Of a DNA stretch of 9,310 nt, positions 1-5,533 are shown piece by piece (the stretch's first letter is position 1; each line of letters opens with the position of its first letter). The DNA is taken from contig VBLA01000167.1 in assembly GCA_005879245.1 (NCBI GenBank), positions 1-9,310 of the forward strand. Reading direction: 5' to 3'. Position numbers and translations under genes: made by a program. A model generated the notes under the pieces. It saw nothing but the letters and a program-made list of their open reading frames with translations, did no database searches and had not been told where the DNA came from. Origin of the DNA: Deltaproteobacteria bacterium (GTDB taxonomy: Bacteria; Desulfobacterota; Binatia; DP-6).

Positions 1-383
1 GAGGCTCCCAGCAGCCACCGACCTCGGCGCCGACCCCGACTGCGGTAGGCGTAGGCGGGCCGACGACCACGGCGCCCGCGGCAGGGGCCGACGAGGAAGA
101 GGAGTACGAGCTCGATGTGATCGCGGAGGCCGAGCCCGACGAGGGCGCGCCGCCGCTCAAGGTGCAATTCACCGCGTCGGTCGAGGAGGAGAGCGGGGGC
201 CCGTTCACCTTCAGTTGGGACTTCGGCGACGGAACGAAGAGCAGCGACCAGAATCCGGTCCACACCTACGAGAAGGTGGGCGAGTACACCGCGACGCTGA
301 CGGTCACCGATCAGAAGGGCAACAAGGGATCGGACGAGATCGACATCTTCGTCGAGACCGAGGAGGGCGGCGGCGAGAGTTGA
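1..383 (+). CDS. PKD-domain secreted or surface protein, 5'-truncated
   Basis: The reading frame is open from the window edge (first full codon at base 3) to the TGA at 381-383, giving 126 visible residues. The first part is a Pro/Ala/Thr/Gly-rich linker followed by an acidic stretch (DEEEEYE). Then comes one complete PKD domain of about 80 residues, with the hallmark SWDFGDGT near its middle, the downstream [17 protein letters not shown] strand pair, and a closing IDIFVE strand. PKD domains are Ig-like beta-sandwiches, usually extracellular, that space or bind in surface proteins and secreted enzymes. The Pro/Thr linker suggests the domain hangs on a larger N-terminal part or on a lipoprotein anchor lying outside the window. 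The protein ends a few residues after the domain (EEGGGES), so PKD is the C-terminal module. A GTG at 117 could serve as a start but would cut off the linker. The function of the whole protein is unknown. Confidence 0.85.
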   Translation, partial: GSQQPPTSAPTPTAVGVGGPTTTAPAAGADEEEEYELDVIAEAEPDEGAPPLKVQFTASVEEESGGPFTFSWDFGDGTKSSDQNPVHTYEKVGEYTATLTVTDQKGNKGSDEIDIFVETEEGGGES

Positions 384-391
384 GGCCGCCG
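368..391. terminator. GC-rich hairpin between convergent genes
   Basis: Bases 368-374 (CGGCGGC) pair perfectly with 385-391 (GCCGCCG) around a 10-nt loop. The hairpin covers the stop codon of the PKD gene and lies 15 nt from the stop of the convergent OB-fold gene. There is no T-tract on either side, so it may act as a weak bidirectional terminator or be a by-product of GGC-rich codons. Confidence 0.3.
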
Positions 392-405
392 TCCGGATCG
401 ACGTC

Positions 406-1065
406 CTAGTTACAGCTCGCCTCGACCTGCTGCTCGGCCCACTCGAGTTCGGAGAGGGCAGGGGCGAGGGCCGCGCTCTCCGAGTGGCAGCGGTAGCCGG
501 TCCCCTCGATGCACCGGCTGAGTGTGGTAGCAAGCTCACGCGCGGCCGTCCCGGCCTCACGCCACCGGGCACGGGCCCGCTCACAGTCCCCGACTTGCGC
601 GAGTCGCTGCTGGAGGTCCTTCGCCAGGCCGCGCGGAGGTGACGGGGCCTCTTCGGCGGGCGGGGTGGGTGGCGGTGCGACCGTGGCGGCGGGAGGCGGG
701 CCGCTCACATCCACGACCTCGATATAACCGGGCGCCTGCAGCAGCATCTCCGGTCGGCCCTGGAAGCGTGCGATGCGGCCGCTCACCTTGACCCGCCTGC
801 CCCGGTAGAGCTGCTCGGGGTGCTGCGGCAGGCTGGTCAGGAGAGGCAGCAGGAGGATGGCGCGGAAGGCGCGTGGGTCATCAGGCGCGAACTCGAGGAC
901 GCAGGTGTTACCGGTGGTCCGTGCCTCGGCCACGTCTCCCTCGACGGTGACGATCTCCCCCACGTAGTGGCTCGCGTCCTGCCAGGAAACGGTGGGCGGC
1001 GGCACGCCACGGGCGACCCCGGCGAGGGCCACCGCGACGGCTGCGACGGTGACGAGATGCTTCAC
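406..1065 (-). CDS. Secreted OB-fold protein with Cys-containing helical tail
   Basis: 219 residues from a GTG at 1065. The GTG shares GTGA with the TGA of the upstream gene, which fixes the start and implies translational coupling. Residues 1-20 form a Sec-type signal peptide (K2, hydrophobic core LVTVAAVAVALAG). Residues about 26-118 look like a five-strand OB fold: VGEIVTVEGDV, then TCVLEF, FRAILL, GRRVKVSGRI and PEMLLQAPGYIEVV. OB folds of this small secreted kind bind nucleic acid or other oligomeric ligands; no catalytic motif is visible. A Pro/Ala linker (about 122-146) leads to a predicted helical segment (147-219) carrying Cys161, Cys185, Cys193 and Cys218, enough for two disulfides if exported. 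The same frame stays open far upstream of 1065, but that extension is Arg-rich and antisense to or overlapping other genes, so it is not coding. Ligand and pathway are unknown. Confidence 0.8.
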   Translation of the reverse strand: MKHLVTVAAVAVALAGVARGVPPPTVSWQDASHYVGEIVTVEGDVAEARTTGNTCVLEFAPDDPRAFRAILLLPLLTSLPQHPEQLYRGRRVKVSGRIARFQGRPEMLLQAPGYIEVVDVSGPPPAATVAPPPTPPAEEAPSPPRGLAKDLQQRLAQVGDCERARARWREAGTAARELATTLSRCIEGTGYRCHSESAALAPALSELEWAEQQVEASCN

Positions 1066-1448
1066 GGTGTCTCGCTGATCGGCGCTCGCTCGCGTCGCAC
1101 CGCGCCGGACCGCGTCTCGGCGAGCAGCACCTCGAGCGTGTGGTAGGTGCCAGCGGGGTAGTAGACGTAACCGGTCGCCGAGAACCCTTCTTCCAGGGTC
1201 GTTGCGACGAGCGCCTGCGCCTCGAAGCCCGACACGTCCGCGGCCGGCCGCCGCCTTCCGCCGATCACGCCGGTGATGGCGCCGATCGCCGCCCCGACGG
1301 CGCCGACCGCCCCGCCCCGGATCGCACCGGGAGAGTGCCGTCCATCGACGCGTCGAGCCGCCTCTGCAGGAATCATCGGAGCGACACGCTCCGCGACGTC
1401 CGAGCTGGCATAGACCTGAAGCGGATCGAGTCGGAGCGCTTCGTTCAT
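1062..1448 (-). CDS. Glycine-zipper lipoprotein, main body (frameshifted N-terminus)
   Basis: This frame encodes 128 residues from the ATG at 1448, or 139 from a GTG at 1481, and ends with a TGA that overlaps the GTG of the OB-fold gene. Visible parts are an N-terminal segment (NEALRLDPLQVYASSD), a glycine zipper (GGAVGAVGAAIGAITGVIGG) and a beta-rich C-terminal part containing TGYVYYPAGTYHTLEVLL. Glycine zippers are common in small outer-membrane lipoproteins. Neither start in this frame has a Shine-Dalgarno sequence or a signal peptide. Both are present just upstream in another frame (1516 to 1445), whose stop overlaps this ATG as ATGA. The simplest reading is one lipoprotein gene split by a one-base loss, either natural or a sequencing/assembly error. 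The alternative is a short coupled upstream ORF followed by a cytoplasmic protein. The C-terminal part is not a family I can name. Confidence 0.7.
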   Translation of the reverse strand: MNEALRLDPLQVYASSDVAERVAPMIPAEAARRVDGRHSPGAIRGGAVGAVGAAIGAITGVIGGRRRPAADVSGFEAQALVATTLEEGFSATGYVYYPAGTYHTLEVLLAETRSGAVRRERAPISETP

Positions 1449-1516
1449 GCCGTTGGTGAGGGCGCGCGGTGCGCGGCGCACCCCGCGAGCGCCGCGGCGA
1501 GCACGAGGGCGCGCAT
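1445..1516 (-). pseudogene. Lipoprotein signal peptide in shifted frame (5' part of the split gene)
   Basis: An ATG at 1516 opens a 23-codon frame, MRALVLAAALAGCAAHRAP and four more residues, ending in TGA at 1447-1445. It is a textbook lipoprotein signal: Arg2, a hydrophobic Ala/Leu core, and the lipobox LAGC at residues 10-13 with Cys13 as the lipidation site. It is preceded by AAGGA at 1527-1523 with 6-nt spacing, so this is the likely true translation start. Adding one base anywhere between the Cys13 codon and the TGA joins it to the glycine-zipper frame downstream; one extra C in the CCC run at 1462-1460 would give CAAHRAPLTNGMNEALRL. No classical slippery heptamer is visible, so programmed frameshifting is unlikely. 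Confidence 0.65.
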
Positions 1517-1522
1517 CGGGCG

Positions 1523-1527
1523 TCCTT
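1523..1527 (-). promoter_or_regulatory. Ribosome binding site of the split lipoprotein gene
   Basis: AAGGA on the minus strand, 6 nt before the ATG at 1516. It decides that translation starts in the lipobox frame rather than at the internal GTG (1481) or ATG (1448). Confidence 0.6.
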
Positions 1528-1586
1528 ACCCGGCCTCGGGCATTCTGTGCAAGCCGTACGCGGACGGGGCGGCTCGGATCGCGCTG

Positions 1587-1889
1587 CTAGCGGTCGCGGC
1601 GGCCCATGCCGCGCCCACCGCCTCCACCGCCACCCGGAGCGCGCTCGCGGGCTTCGCTCACGGTGAGCGGACGCCCGCCGAACGGCTTGCCGTTCAGGGC
1701 GGAGACCGCGGCCTGCGCCTGCGCGTCGGTCGCCATCTCGACGAATGCAAAGCCGCGAGGCCGTCCGGTCTCTCGGTCGGTCACGACCTTGACCTCTTCG
1801 ACCTGGCGCCCGTCCTGCTCGAAGAGGGCGCGCAGCTGCGCTTCCTCGCACTGGTAAGGGAGGTTGCCAACGTACAGTCTTTTACCCAT
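1587..1889 (-). CDS. RRM-domain RNA-binding protein with Gly/Arg tail
   Basis: 100 residues from ATG at 1889, with GGGAG 5 nt upstream. It is a single RNA recognition motif. RNP2 is LYVGNL at residues 5-10 and RNP1 is RGFAFVEM at about 45-52, with the aromatic residues expected to stack on RNA bases (Y6, F47, F49). The domain ends at about residue 80 with GGRPLTVSEA. The tail (about 85-100) is Gly/Arg-rich, a layout well known in small bacterial RRM proteins and shared with eukaryotic glycine-rich RNA-binding proteins. Such proteins are cytoplasmic, bind single-stranded RNA and are often tied to cold or stress responses; the particular RNA targets here are unknown. It seems to be its own transcription unit, with 115 bases upstream free of genes and 70 bases before the next start. 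Confidence 0.95.
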   Translation of the reverse strand: MGKRLYVGNLPYQCEEAQLRALFEQDGRQVEEVKVVTDRETGRPRGFAFVEMATDAQAQAAVSALNGKPFGGRPLTVSEARERAPGGGGGGGRGMGRRDR

Positions 1890-1894
1890 TCTAG

Positions 1895-1899
1895 CTCCC
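1895..1899 (-). promoter_or_regulatory. Ribosome binding site of the RRM gene
   Basis: GGGAG on the minus strand followed by CTAGA and the ATG at 1889, a good Shine-Dalgarno with 5-nt spacing that supports this start. Confidence 0.6.
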
Positions 1900-1950
1900 G
1901 CACTCGCGACGCTTCGAGGCGACTCCAGGCCGCCCCCATGGCACCGCGGC

Positions 1951-1980
1951 CTTGTAGCACGTGGGCGTCAGCAGCGTCTA
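1951..1980 (-). promoter_or_regulatory. Possible promoter for the RRM gene
   Basis: On the minus strand TAGACG (1980-1975; four of six matches to TTGACA) is followed after 18 nt by TACAAG (1956-1951; four of six matches to TATAAT), about 61 nt before the ATG. The match is weak and the sequence is GC-rich, so this is only a candidate. Confidence 0.2.
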
Positions 1981-2004
1981 GGTGGGGCGAGGGGGTAGCG
2001 GCGC

Positions 2005-2904
2005 TCAGAAAAAGACATGACGCCGCAGGGCTAGGCCCCGGTCGACCAGGTCCTGCAGGGCTCCTCGCACGGTGGCCACGTGGCGCGCCACGTTCTCCCG
2101 GGTGGCGGGACCCCGGAACCAGAGGGGCTGGCCGAAATGGAGCCGGTACTTGACCGGCAGCGGAACGACGAGGGTGGGGGTGATCGGGGCGACCGGCGTG
2201 CCGACCAGCCGCGCCAGCCACTGCGGGTTCGCCAGGAGGGGAGCTTCCTCCTCCGCTCCGATGACCGCGACCGGCACGATCGGCGTCCCGGTGGCAAGTG
2301 CGACGTGCATGAAGCCATGGCCGAACTCGGAGAGCTGGTAGCGGTACTGGAAGCGTCGCGTGAGAGCACGAACCCCCTCCGGGAAGGTGAGCACTACCCC
2401 CCCCGCGCGGAGGAGGTCGCCGCAGATCTCGCGGCGCCCGTCGGTTGCCCCGATGCGACGGGCGGCGGCGCCCAGCACCGGCAGCTCCATCAGGCGGTGC
2501 ACGGCCATGCCATGCACGAGCCGCGGCGGCTCGGCCTCGAGCAGGCAAGCGGTGAGGATCATGGCGCCGTCCCAGGCGAGCACGTGCGAGCTGTGGTTGG
2601 CGACCATCATGAAGGGCCCGGCGGGCAGCTCGCCGATCCCGTGGCACTCGACCCGGAAGTACCGACGGTAGAAGAACGAGGTGACCAGATGGAGCTGGGC
2701 CGCGGTCTCCAGGCGGAACCCGAACCGCTCGGGCGGCGGCTCCTCGAGGGCACTCGCCTCCGCGAGACGCTCGCGCAGATGTTCGTGGAACGCCGCGAGC
2801 CGTCGCAGGCCGGGGAGTCGCCACCAGAAGCGGCGTGCGCGCGCGGGGGGCACGGGCCGCCGGGGCTTCACGCGCTCGAACGATGGTTGCCAGGCGAGCT
2901 TCAT
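2005..2904 (-). CDS. PlsC-type lysophospholipid/glycerolipid acyltransferase
   Basis: 299 residues from ATG at 2904, which shares ATGA with the stop of the upstream gene; the frame is open further upstream only as a shadow of that gene. It belongs to the membrane-associated acyltransferase family that transfers an acyl chain from acyl-CoA or acyl-ACP to a glycerol-phosphate or similar hydroxyl. The catalytic HX4D motif is HVLAWD (H107 to D112) in the context NHSSHVLAWD. The acceptor-binding motif FPEGVR is at 174-179, a variant of FPEGTR. The later hydrophobic motif VPVAVIG is at 210-216. A roughly 90-residue N-terminal extension rich in Arg and aromatic residues precedes the core. Such enzymes sit on the inner face of the cytoplasmic membrane. 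The exact acceptor cannot be told: PA synthesis is possible, but the divergent FPEGVR and the length also fit the acyltransferases of unknown substrate common in environmental bacteria. Confidence 0.9.
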   Translation of the reverse strand: MKLAWQPSFERVKPRRPVPPARARRFWWRLPGLRRLAAFHEHLRERLAEASALEEPPPERFGFRLETAAQLHLVTSFFYRRYFRVECHGIGELPAGPFMMVANHSSHVLAWDGAMILTACLLEAEPPRLVHGMAVHRLMELPVLGAAARRIGATDGRREICGDLLRAGGVVLTFPEGVRALTRRFQYRYQLSEFGHGFMHVALATGTPIVPVAVIGAEEEAPLLANPQWLARLVGTPVAPITPTLVVPLPVKYRLHFGQPLWFRGPATRENVARHVATVRGALQDLVDRGLALRRHVFF

Positions 2905-3545
2905 TGAATGCGAATCGCTTGCCGGCCGTAGTTGCGGGGGCCGGAGAAGCGGGCCAGCGCGGGAGGTTCGCCGGGCGAGACCCAGAAGTCGGTCGCCGGT
3001 ACCAAGAGATGGACGAGCGGATCGATCATCCAATGAATCCTCGGCCGCAGCTCGAACTGGACCGTGTCGACACGGATGCCGACCCGCTCAACTGCCGCCT
3101 CTTGGACACGCCTCAGCTCCATGTCGAGCACCCTCGGCTGCGGGGTGGGCGCGACGGTGCGAAAGACTACTCGATCATCCTCGGCATTCGCGTCGAAATT
3201 CTTGAGGACGAGGAAGATGAGCGGACCCCAGTACGTGCCGGGCGGCAACGCGACGCGCTCGTCGATGCCCTGCCGCTCGCCGTCCTGCACATAGCCGGTG
3301 AGATGGCCGCCGCCCACGTCGATGGCCAGGTCGACGATGGCCTGCCCCCGCGCATCACGGATGAACGAGCGCCCGCCGATCGCCTCGAGCGACCCGGCGG
3401 CATGCGCCTCGGCCCGGTCCTCGTCACTCGAGCCATCGCGAAAGTGTGCGATGCGGACGCACGACAGGATGTCACCCCGGCGCGTCTGGTGGTACTCGAT
3501 GAAGCCGATCGGCGTGTCACCGGTGGGGTCGAAGATGGTGCTCAT
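2901..3545 (-). CDS. Conserved-looking beta-rich protein of unknown function, coupled to the acyltransferase
   Basis: 214 residues from ATG at 3545; GTG codons at 3560 and 3572 are alternatives, and an in-frame TGA lies shortly upstream. The stop overlaps the acyltransferase ATG as ATGA, so the two are very likely co-translated. The protein looks like an antiparallel beta structure with evenly spaced strands: TPIGFIEYHQTRRG, DILSCVRIAHF, GQAIVDLAIDV, HLTGYVQDGER. A conserved-looking central stretch (LPPGTYWGPLIFLVLKNFD) and a C-terminal segment ending in ARFSGPRNYG follow. The repeated pattern of a property-bearing strand followed by GxxIG-type turns recalls DUF3108/DUF6134-like periplasmic proteins, but I cannot confirm membership. 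That group normally carries a signal peptide; none is visible from any of the three starts. No Cys pairs or catalytic triad stand out. Function unknown; the link to lipid acylation rests on the operon alone. Confidence 0.75.
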   Translation of the reverse strand: MSTIFDPTGDTPIGFIEYHQTRRGDILSCVRIAHFRDGSSDEDRAEAHAAGSLEAIGGRSFIRDARGQAIVDLAIDVGGGHLTGYVQDGERQGIDERVALPPGTYWGPLIFLVLKNFDANAEDDRVVFRTVAPTPQPRVLDMELRRVQEAAVERVGIRVDTVQFELRPRIHWMIDPLVHLLVPATDFWVSPGEPPALARFSGPRNYGRQAIRIQ

Positions 3546-3750
3546 GCCTGCGGAGTCCACTATGCCAACCACGTGCCATCCCCACCCATCCCCTCACCGG
3601 TGCTACGGCTTTCAGGACCCCACCCGCGGGCGCGATCCTGCGCCTCTTGCCAGGGTGTGGCGTCCCACGCAAGCGGACAGGTCCCCATGTAGGACAACCA
3701 AACACGCGCCAGCGGGGACGGTTGCGAGAGAGGGCCGTGAATCCCGGCCT

Positions 3751-4569
3751 CTAGCGCCGTCTTGCCGCCCGCCAGGCGACCGCCAGGAGACCGAGGGCGA
3801 CAGCGAGCGCGCCGGCCCCGATTGCCAGGGGGGGAATCCGATCCGCCCCTGACCCGCCGACGACGGGTGCCGTGGTCTCGGCGAGCACGGCGTGGTGTGT
3901 ACCGCTCTCCGTGTACGTGAACACCGCGGAGATGGAGTAGCTTCGACCCGGAGGTGCGCCCCGATTCTCGATGACCAGTGGCACGGTGGTCCGGCCTCCG
4001 GCGGGCACCGCTGCCGGTTCGCTCTCGGGCTCCGTGGTGAGATGATCTGGCAGCACGAACACGACGCGCCCGGCAACCGGGACCGCGCCCGGGTTCTCGA
4101 GCTGGAGGTGCGCATGACCGAGGCGGGTGATGGGCTCCACGGTCCACGTCGCGGCGAGCGGTGACTCGAGCGCCCCCGGCGTCGCGACGAGAACGACGAG
4201 AACGAGCGAGCTCGCTCCCGCATCGGGATCCGACCAGCGTACGCGCAGCGTCGCGGGGAAGGTTCCCACCCCGTCGGGAGGCGCGAGGGAGAACCGCCAC
4301 GCGCGCCGGATCGTGGGCTCGAGTTGAGCCCGCTCGCCGTCGTATGTCCGATGCTGGTAGAGGAGCTCCGGAACGACGTCGCGCGCCGTCTCCGTCCCGG
4401 TGTTCGACACCACGAGGTGGACCGTGGGGGGATCGCGGGTTTCCACCGCGGCCACCGCCTGAAGGACGACGGTCGCTCCCGCCGGGTGCCCGGCGGCGAC
4501 CAGACCAACGAGCATCGCCGGCGCGAGTCGGCGTCGCCGCGCGGCGTTCCCCGTCGTCGCCCACCACAT
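3751..4569 (-). CDS. Secreted two-domain beta protein with C-terminal membrane anchor
   Basis: 272 residues from ATG at 4569, 26 nt after the DUF1232 stop; an earlier in-frame GTG at 4665 would overlap that gene and lengthen the N-region implausibly. The signal peptide has a charged n-region (RRRR at 11-14), a hydrophobic core (LAPAMLVGLVAAG) and a likely cleavage around AGA-T near residue 32. Two tandem Ig-like or CARDB-like beta-sandwiches follow, roughly 33-132 and 139-236. Each has the pattern seen in such domains (HLVVSNTGTETARDV; HLQLENPGAVPVAGRVVFVLP; TTVPLVIENRG). A hydrophobic segment at about 246-266 (IPPLAIGAGALAVALGLLAV) is followed by RAARRR, so the bulk sits outside the cytoplasm, anchored by its tail. 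The tail also looks like a C-terminal sorting signal. There is no enzyme motif. It probably shares a transcript with the DUF1232 gene. Function unknown. Confidence 0.75.
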   Translation of the reverse strand: MWWATTGNAARRRRLAPAMLVGLVAAGHPAGATVVLQAVAAVETRDPPTVHLVVSNTGTETARDVVPELLYQHRTYDGERAQLEPTIRRAWRFSLAPPDGVGTFPATLRVRWSDPDAGASSLVLVVLVATPGALESPLAATWTVEPITRLGHAHLQLENPGAVPVAGRVVFVLPDHLTTEPESEPAAVPAGGRTTVPLVIENRGAPPGRSYSISAVFTYTESGTHHAVLAETTAPVVGGSGADRIPPLAIGAGALAVALGLLAVAWRAARRR

Positions 4570-4595
4570 CCGACGTCGCTCTTCCGCGAGACGGC

Positions 4596-4919
4596 TCAGA
4601 GCGCCGCTTCGTACCGCCGGTCGATCGCCTGCACGTGCTCGCGCACCACCTCGGGTGGACACCACTGGATGAACCAGCGCGCGGCGACGATCACGATCAC
4701 GAGATCGTCGACCTCCCCGATGACCGGGAGCATGTCGGGGATCACGTCGAAGGGGAGGATCACGTAGGCGAGCGCGCCGACCAGCAAGGCCTTCGGCCAG
4801 GGGGTGACCCGGGGGTCGCGGAAGAGCCGCCAGTAGAGGCGGAGCAGGTTCGGCAGGTTCAGCAGGAAGCCGAGCGTTGCGCGCGTCCTGCCTGCGCGGG
4901 TCGGCTCCATCCGGAGCAT
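4596..4919 (-). CDS. DUF1232 (YkvA-type) small membrane protein
   Basis: 107 residues if started at ATG 4919; ATG 4910 and ATG 4982 are also in frame and none has a well-spaced Shine-Dalgarno. The GGGAGGGG at about 4949-4942 is roughly 20 nt from the 4919 ATG. The core (about residues 43-83) matches the DUF1232 signature: KALLVGALAYVILPFDVIPD, then LPVIGEVDDLVIV, with the invariant PxDxIPD and GxxDD acidic pair. It forms a hydrophobic hairpin or membrane segment. The N-terminal LPNLLRLYWRLFRDPRVTPW and the C-terminal EHVQAIDRRYEAAL flank it. The family is widespread in bacteria and in some eukaryotic proteins, and its biochemical role is not settled. It is divergent from the MaoC gene and upstream of the anchored beta protein. 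Confidence 0.88.
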   Translation of the reverse strand: MLRMEPTRAGRTRATLGFLLNLPNLLRLYWRLFRDPRVTPWPKALLVGALAYVILPFDVIPDMLPVIGEVDDLVIVIVAARWFIQWCPPEVVREHVQAIDRRYEAAL

Positions 4920-5005
4920 GGGTGCGAAGCTAGCCGAGACCCCTCCCGGACACCAGCCCGGGGAGCCCCTTCCGTCAGCCATCGGGCCCGGGGTAGGAAG
5001 GAGTA

Positions 5006-5020
5006 CCCGGCTCGGCCGGG
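5006..5020 (+). promoter_or_regulatory. Leader hairpin before the MaoC gene
   Basis: CCCGGC (5006-5011) and GCCGGG (5015-5020) pair perfectly around a TCG triloop. The hairpin lies between an upstream AAGGAG (4998-5003) and the alternative ATG at 5021, and 11 nt before the better Shine-Dalgarno at 5032. It may affect start choice; a regulatory role is a guess. Confidence 0.3.
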
Positions 5021-5031
5021 ATGTCTCAACC

Positions 5032-5037
5032 AGGAGG
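5032..5037 (+). promoter_or_regulatory. Ribosome binding site of the MaoC-like gene
   Basis: AGGAGG, an exact core Shine-Dalgarno, 7 nt before GTG at 5045. It argues for that GTG over the in-frame ATG at 5021, whose nearest AAGGAG is 17 nt away. Confidence 0.75.
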
Positions 5038-5044
5038 ATCCATC

Positions 5045-5533
5045 GTGGAGGAGATCCGGTTCGACGACGTCGAGAAGCTCCGCACGAAGATCAGTGACGC
5101 CTTCAGTGAGTGGAGCGAATCGATCGAGGTGACACAGGACATGATCAATCGGTTCGCTGAGCTGACGGGCGATCACCAGTGGATTCACGTCGACGTCGAG
5201 CGGGCGAAGCGGGAGAGTCCCTTCCGCACCACGATCGCGCACGGGTTTCTCACCCTGAGCCTGCTCCCCTGCATGCACAGCAACCCATCCTGGAAGATCG
5301 CCGGGTACGGGAACGCGACCAACTACGGCGCGGACAAGCTCCGCTTCGTCTCCCCGGTCCCGGCCGGCGCGAAGGTCCATGCGCGCTCGCGTCTCGTTGC
5401 CGTCGAGGGGCGGCCGCAGGGTACCCAGGTGAAGCAGGAGATCCAGGTGCAGGTCGTCGGCCAGGAGCGTCCGGCCCTGATCTACGAGATGCTCGTCCTC
5501 TACCATCCCCCGATGAAGCGCGCCGCGGGGTGA
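5045..5533 (+). CDS. MaoC-family (R)-specific enoyl-CoA hydratase
   Basis: 162 residues from GTG 5045, chosen for the AGGAGG 7 nt upstream; the ATG at 5021 would add eight residues. It is a single hot-dog fold of the MaoC/NodN type, close in size to stand-alone (R)-hydratases of about 150 residues such as mycobacterial Rv0130. The hydratase-2 motif is FAELTGDHQWIHVD at residues 37-50. Asp43 and His48 are the expected catalytic pair that adds water across a trans-2-enoyl-CoA to give the (R)-3-hydroxyacyl-CoA. The second conserved block is AHGFLTLSLL (65-74), and the dimer strand is YGADKLRFVSPVPAG (94-108). It acts in the cytoplasm. Its stop codon overlaps the GTG of an acyl-CoA synthetase, so the pair is co-translated and probably shares a pathway of acyl-chain activation and hydration. 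The substrate chain length is unknown. Confidence 0.93.
   Translation: MEEIRFDDVEKLRTKISDAFSEWSESIEVTQDMINRFAELTGDHQWIHVDVERAKRESPFRTTIAHGFLTLSLLPCMHSNPSWKIAGYGNATNYGADKLRFVSPVPAGAKVHARSRLVAVEGRPQGTQVKQEIQVQVVGQERPALIYEMLVLYHPPMKRAAG

Noticed and set aside
1446..1481. Programmed -1 frameshift in the lipoprotein gene
   Set aside because: No X XXY YYZ slippery heptamer and no obvious downstream stimulatory stem at the junction; a base loss or sequencing error is simpler.
1066..1851. Upstream extension of the OB-fold frame on the minus strand (would give a 481-residue protein)
   Set aside because: The extension is Arg-rich low-complexity, overlaps the RRM and lipoprotein genes in other frames, and the GTGA overlap and signal peptide fix the start at 1065.
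1140..2153. Long plus-strand frame of 337 codons opposite the lipoprotein and RRM genes
   Set aside because: Low-complexity Arg/Ala/Gly composition and opposite to the well-supported RRM gene; typical of GC-rich antisense frames.
3546..3750. Possible lost signal peptide or small gene upstream of the unknown beta protein
   Set aside because: All three minus frames were read; none gives a hydrophobic N-terminus that could be joined by one base change, and stops break the frames. No clear terminator or promoter was seen either.
5179..5529. Upstream extension of the acyl-CoA synthetase frame
   Set aside because: It overlaps the MaoC gene in another frame and reads as Arg/Pro-rich shadow; the GTG at 5530 with GTGA overlap gives a normal N-terminus.
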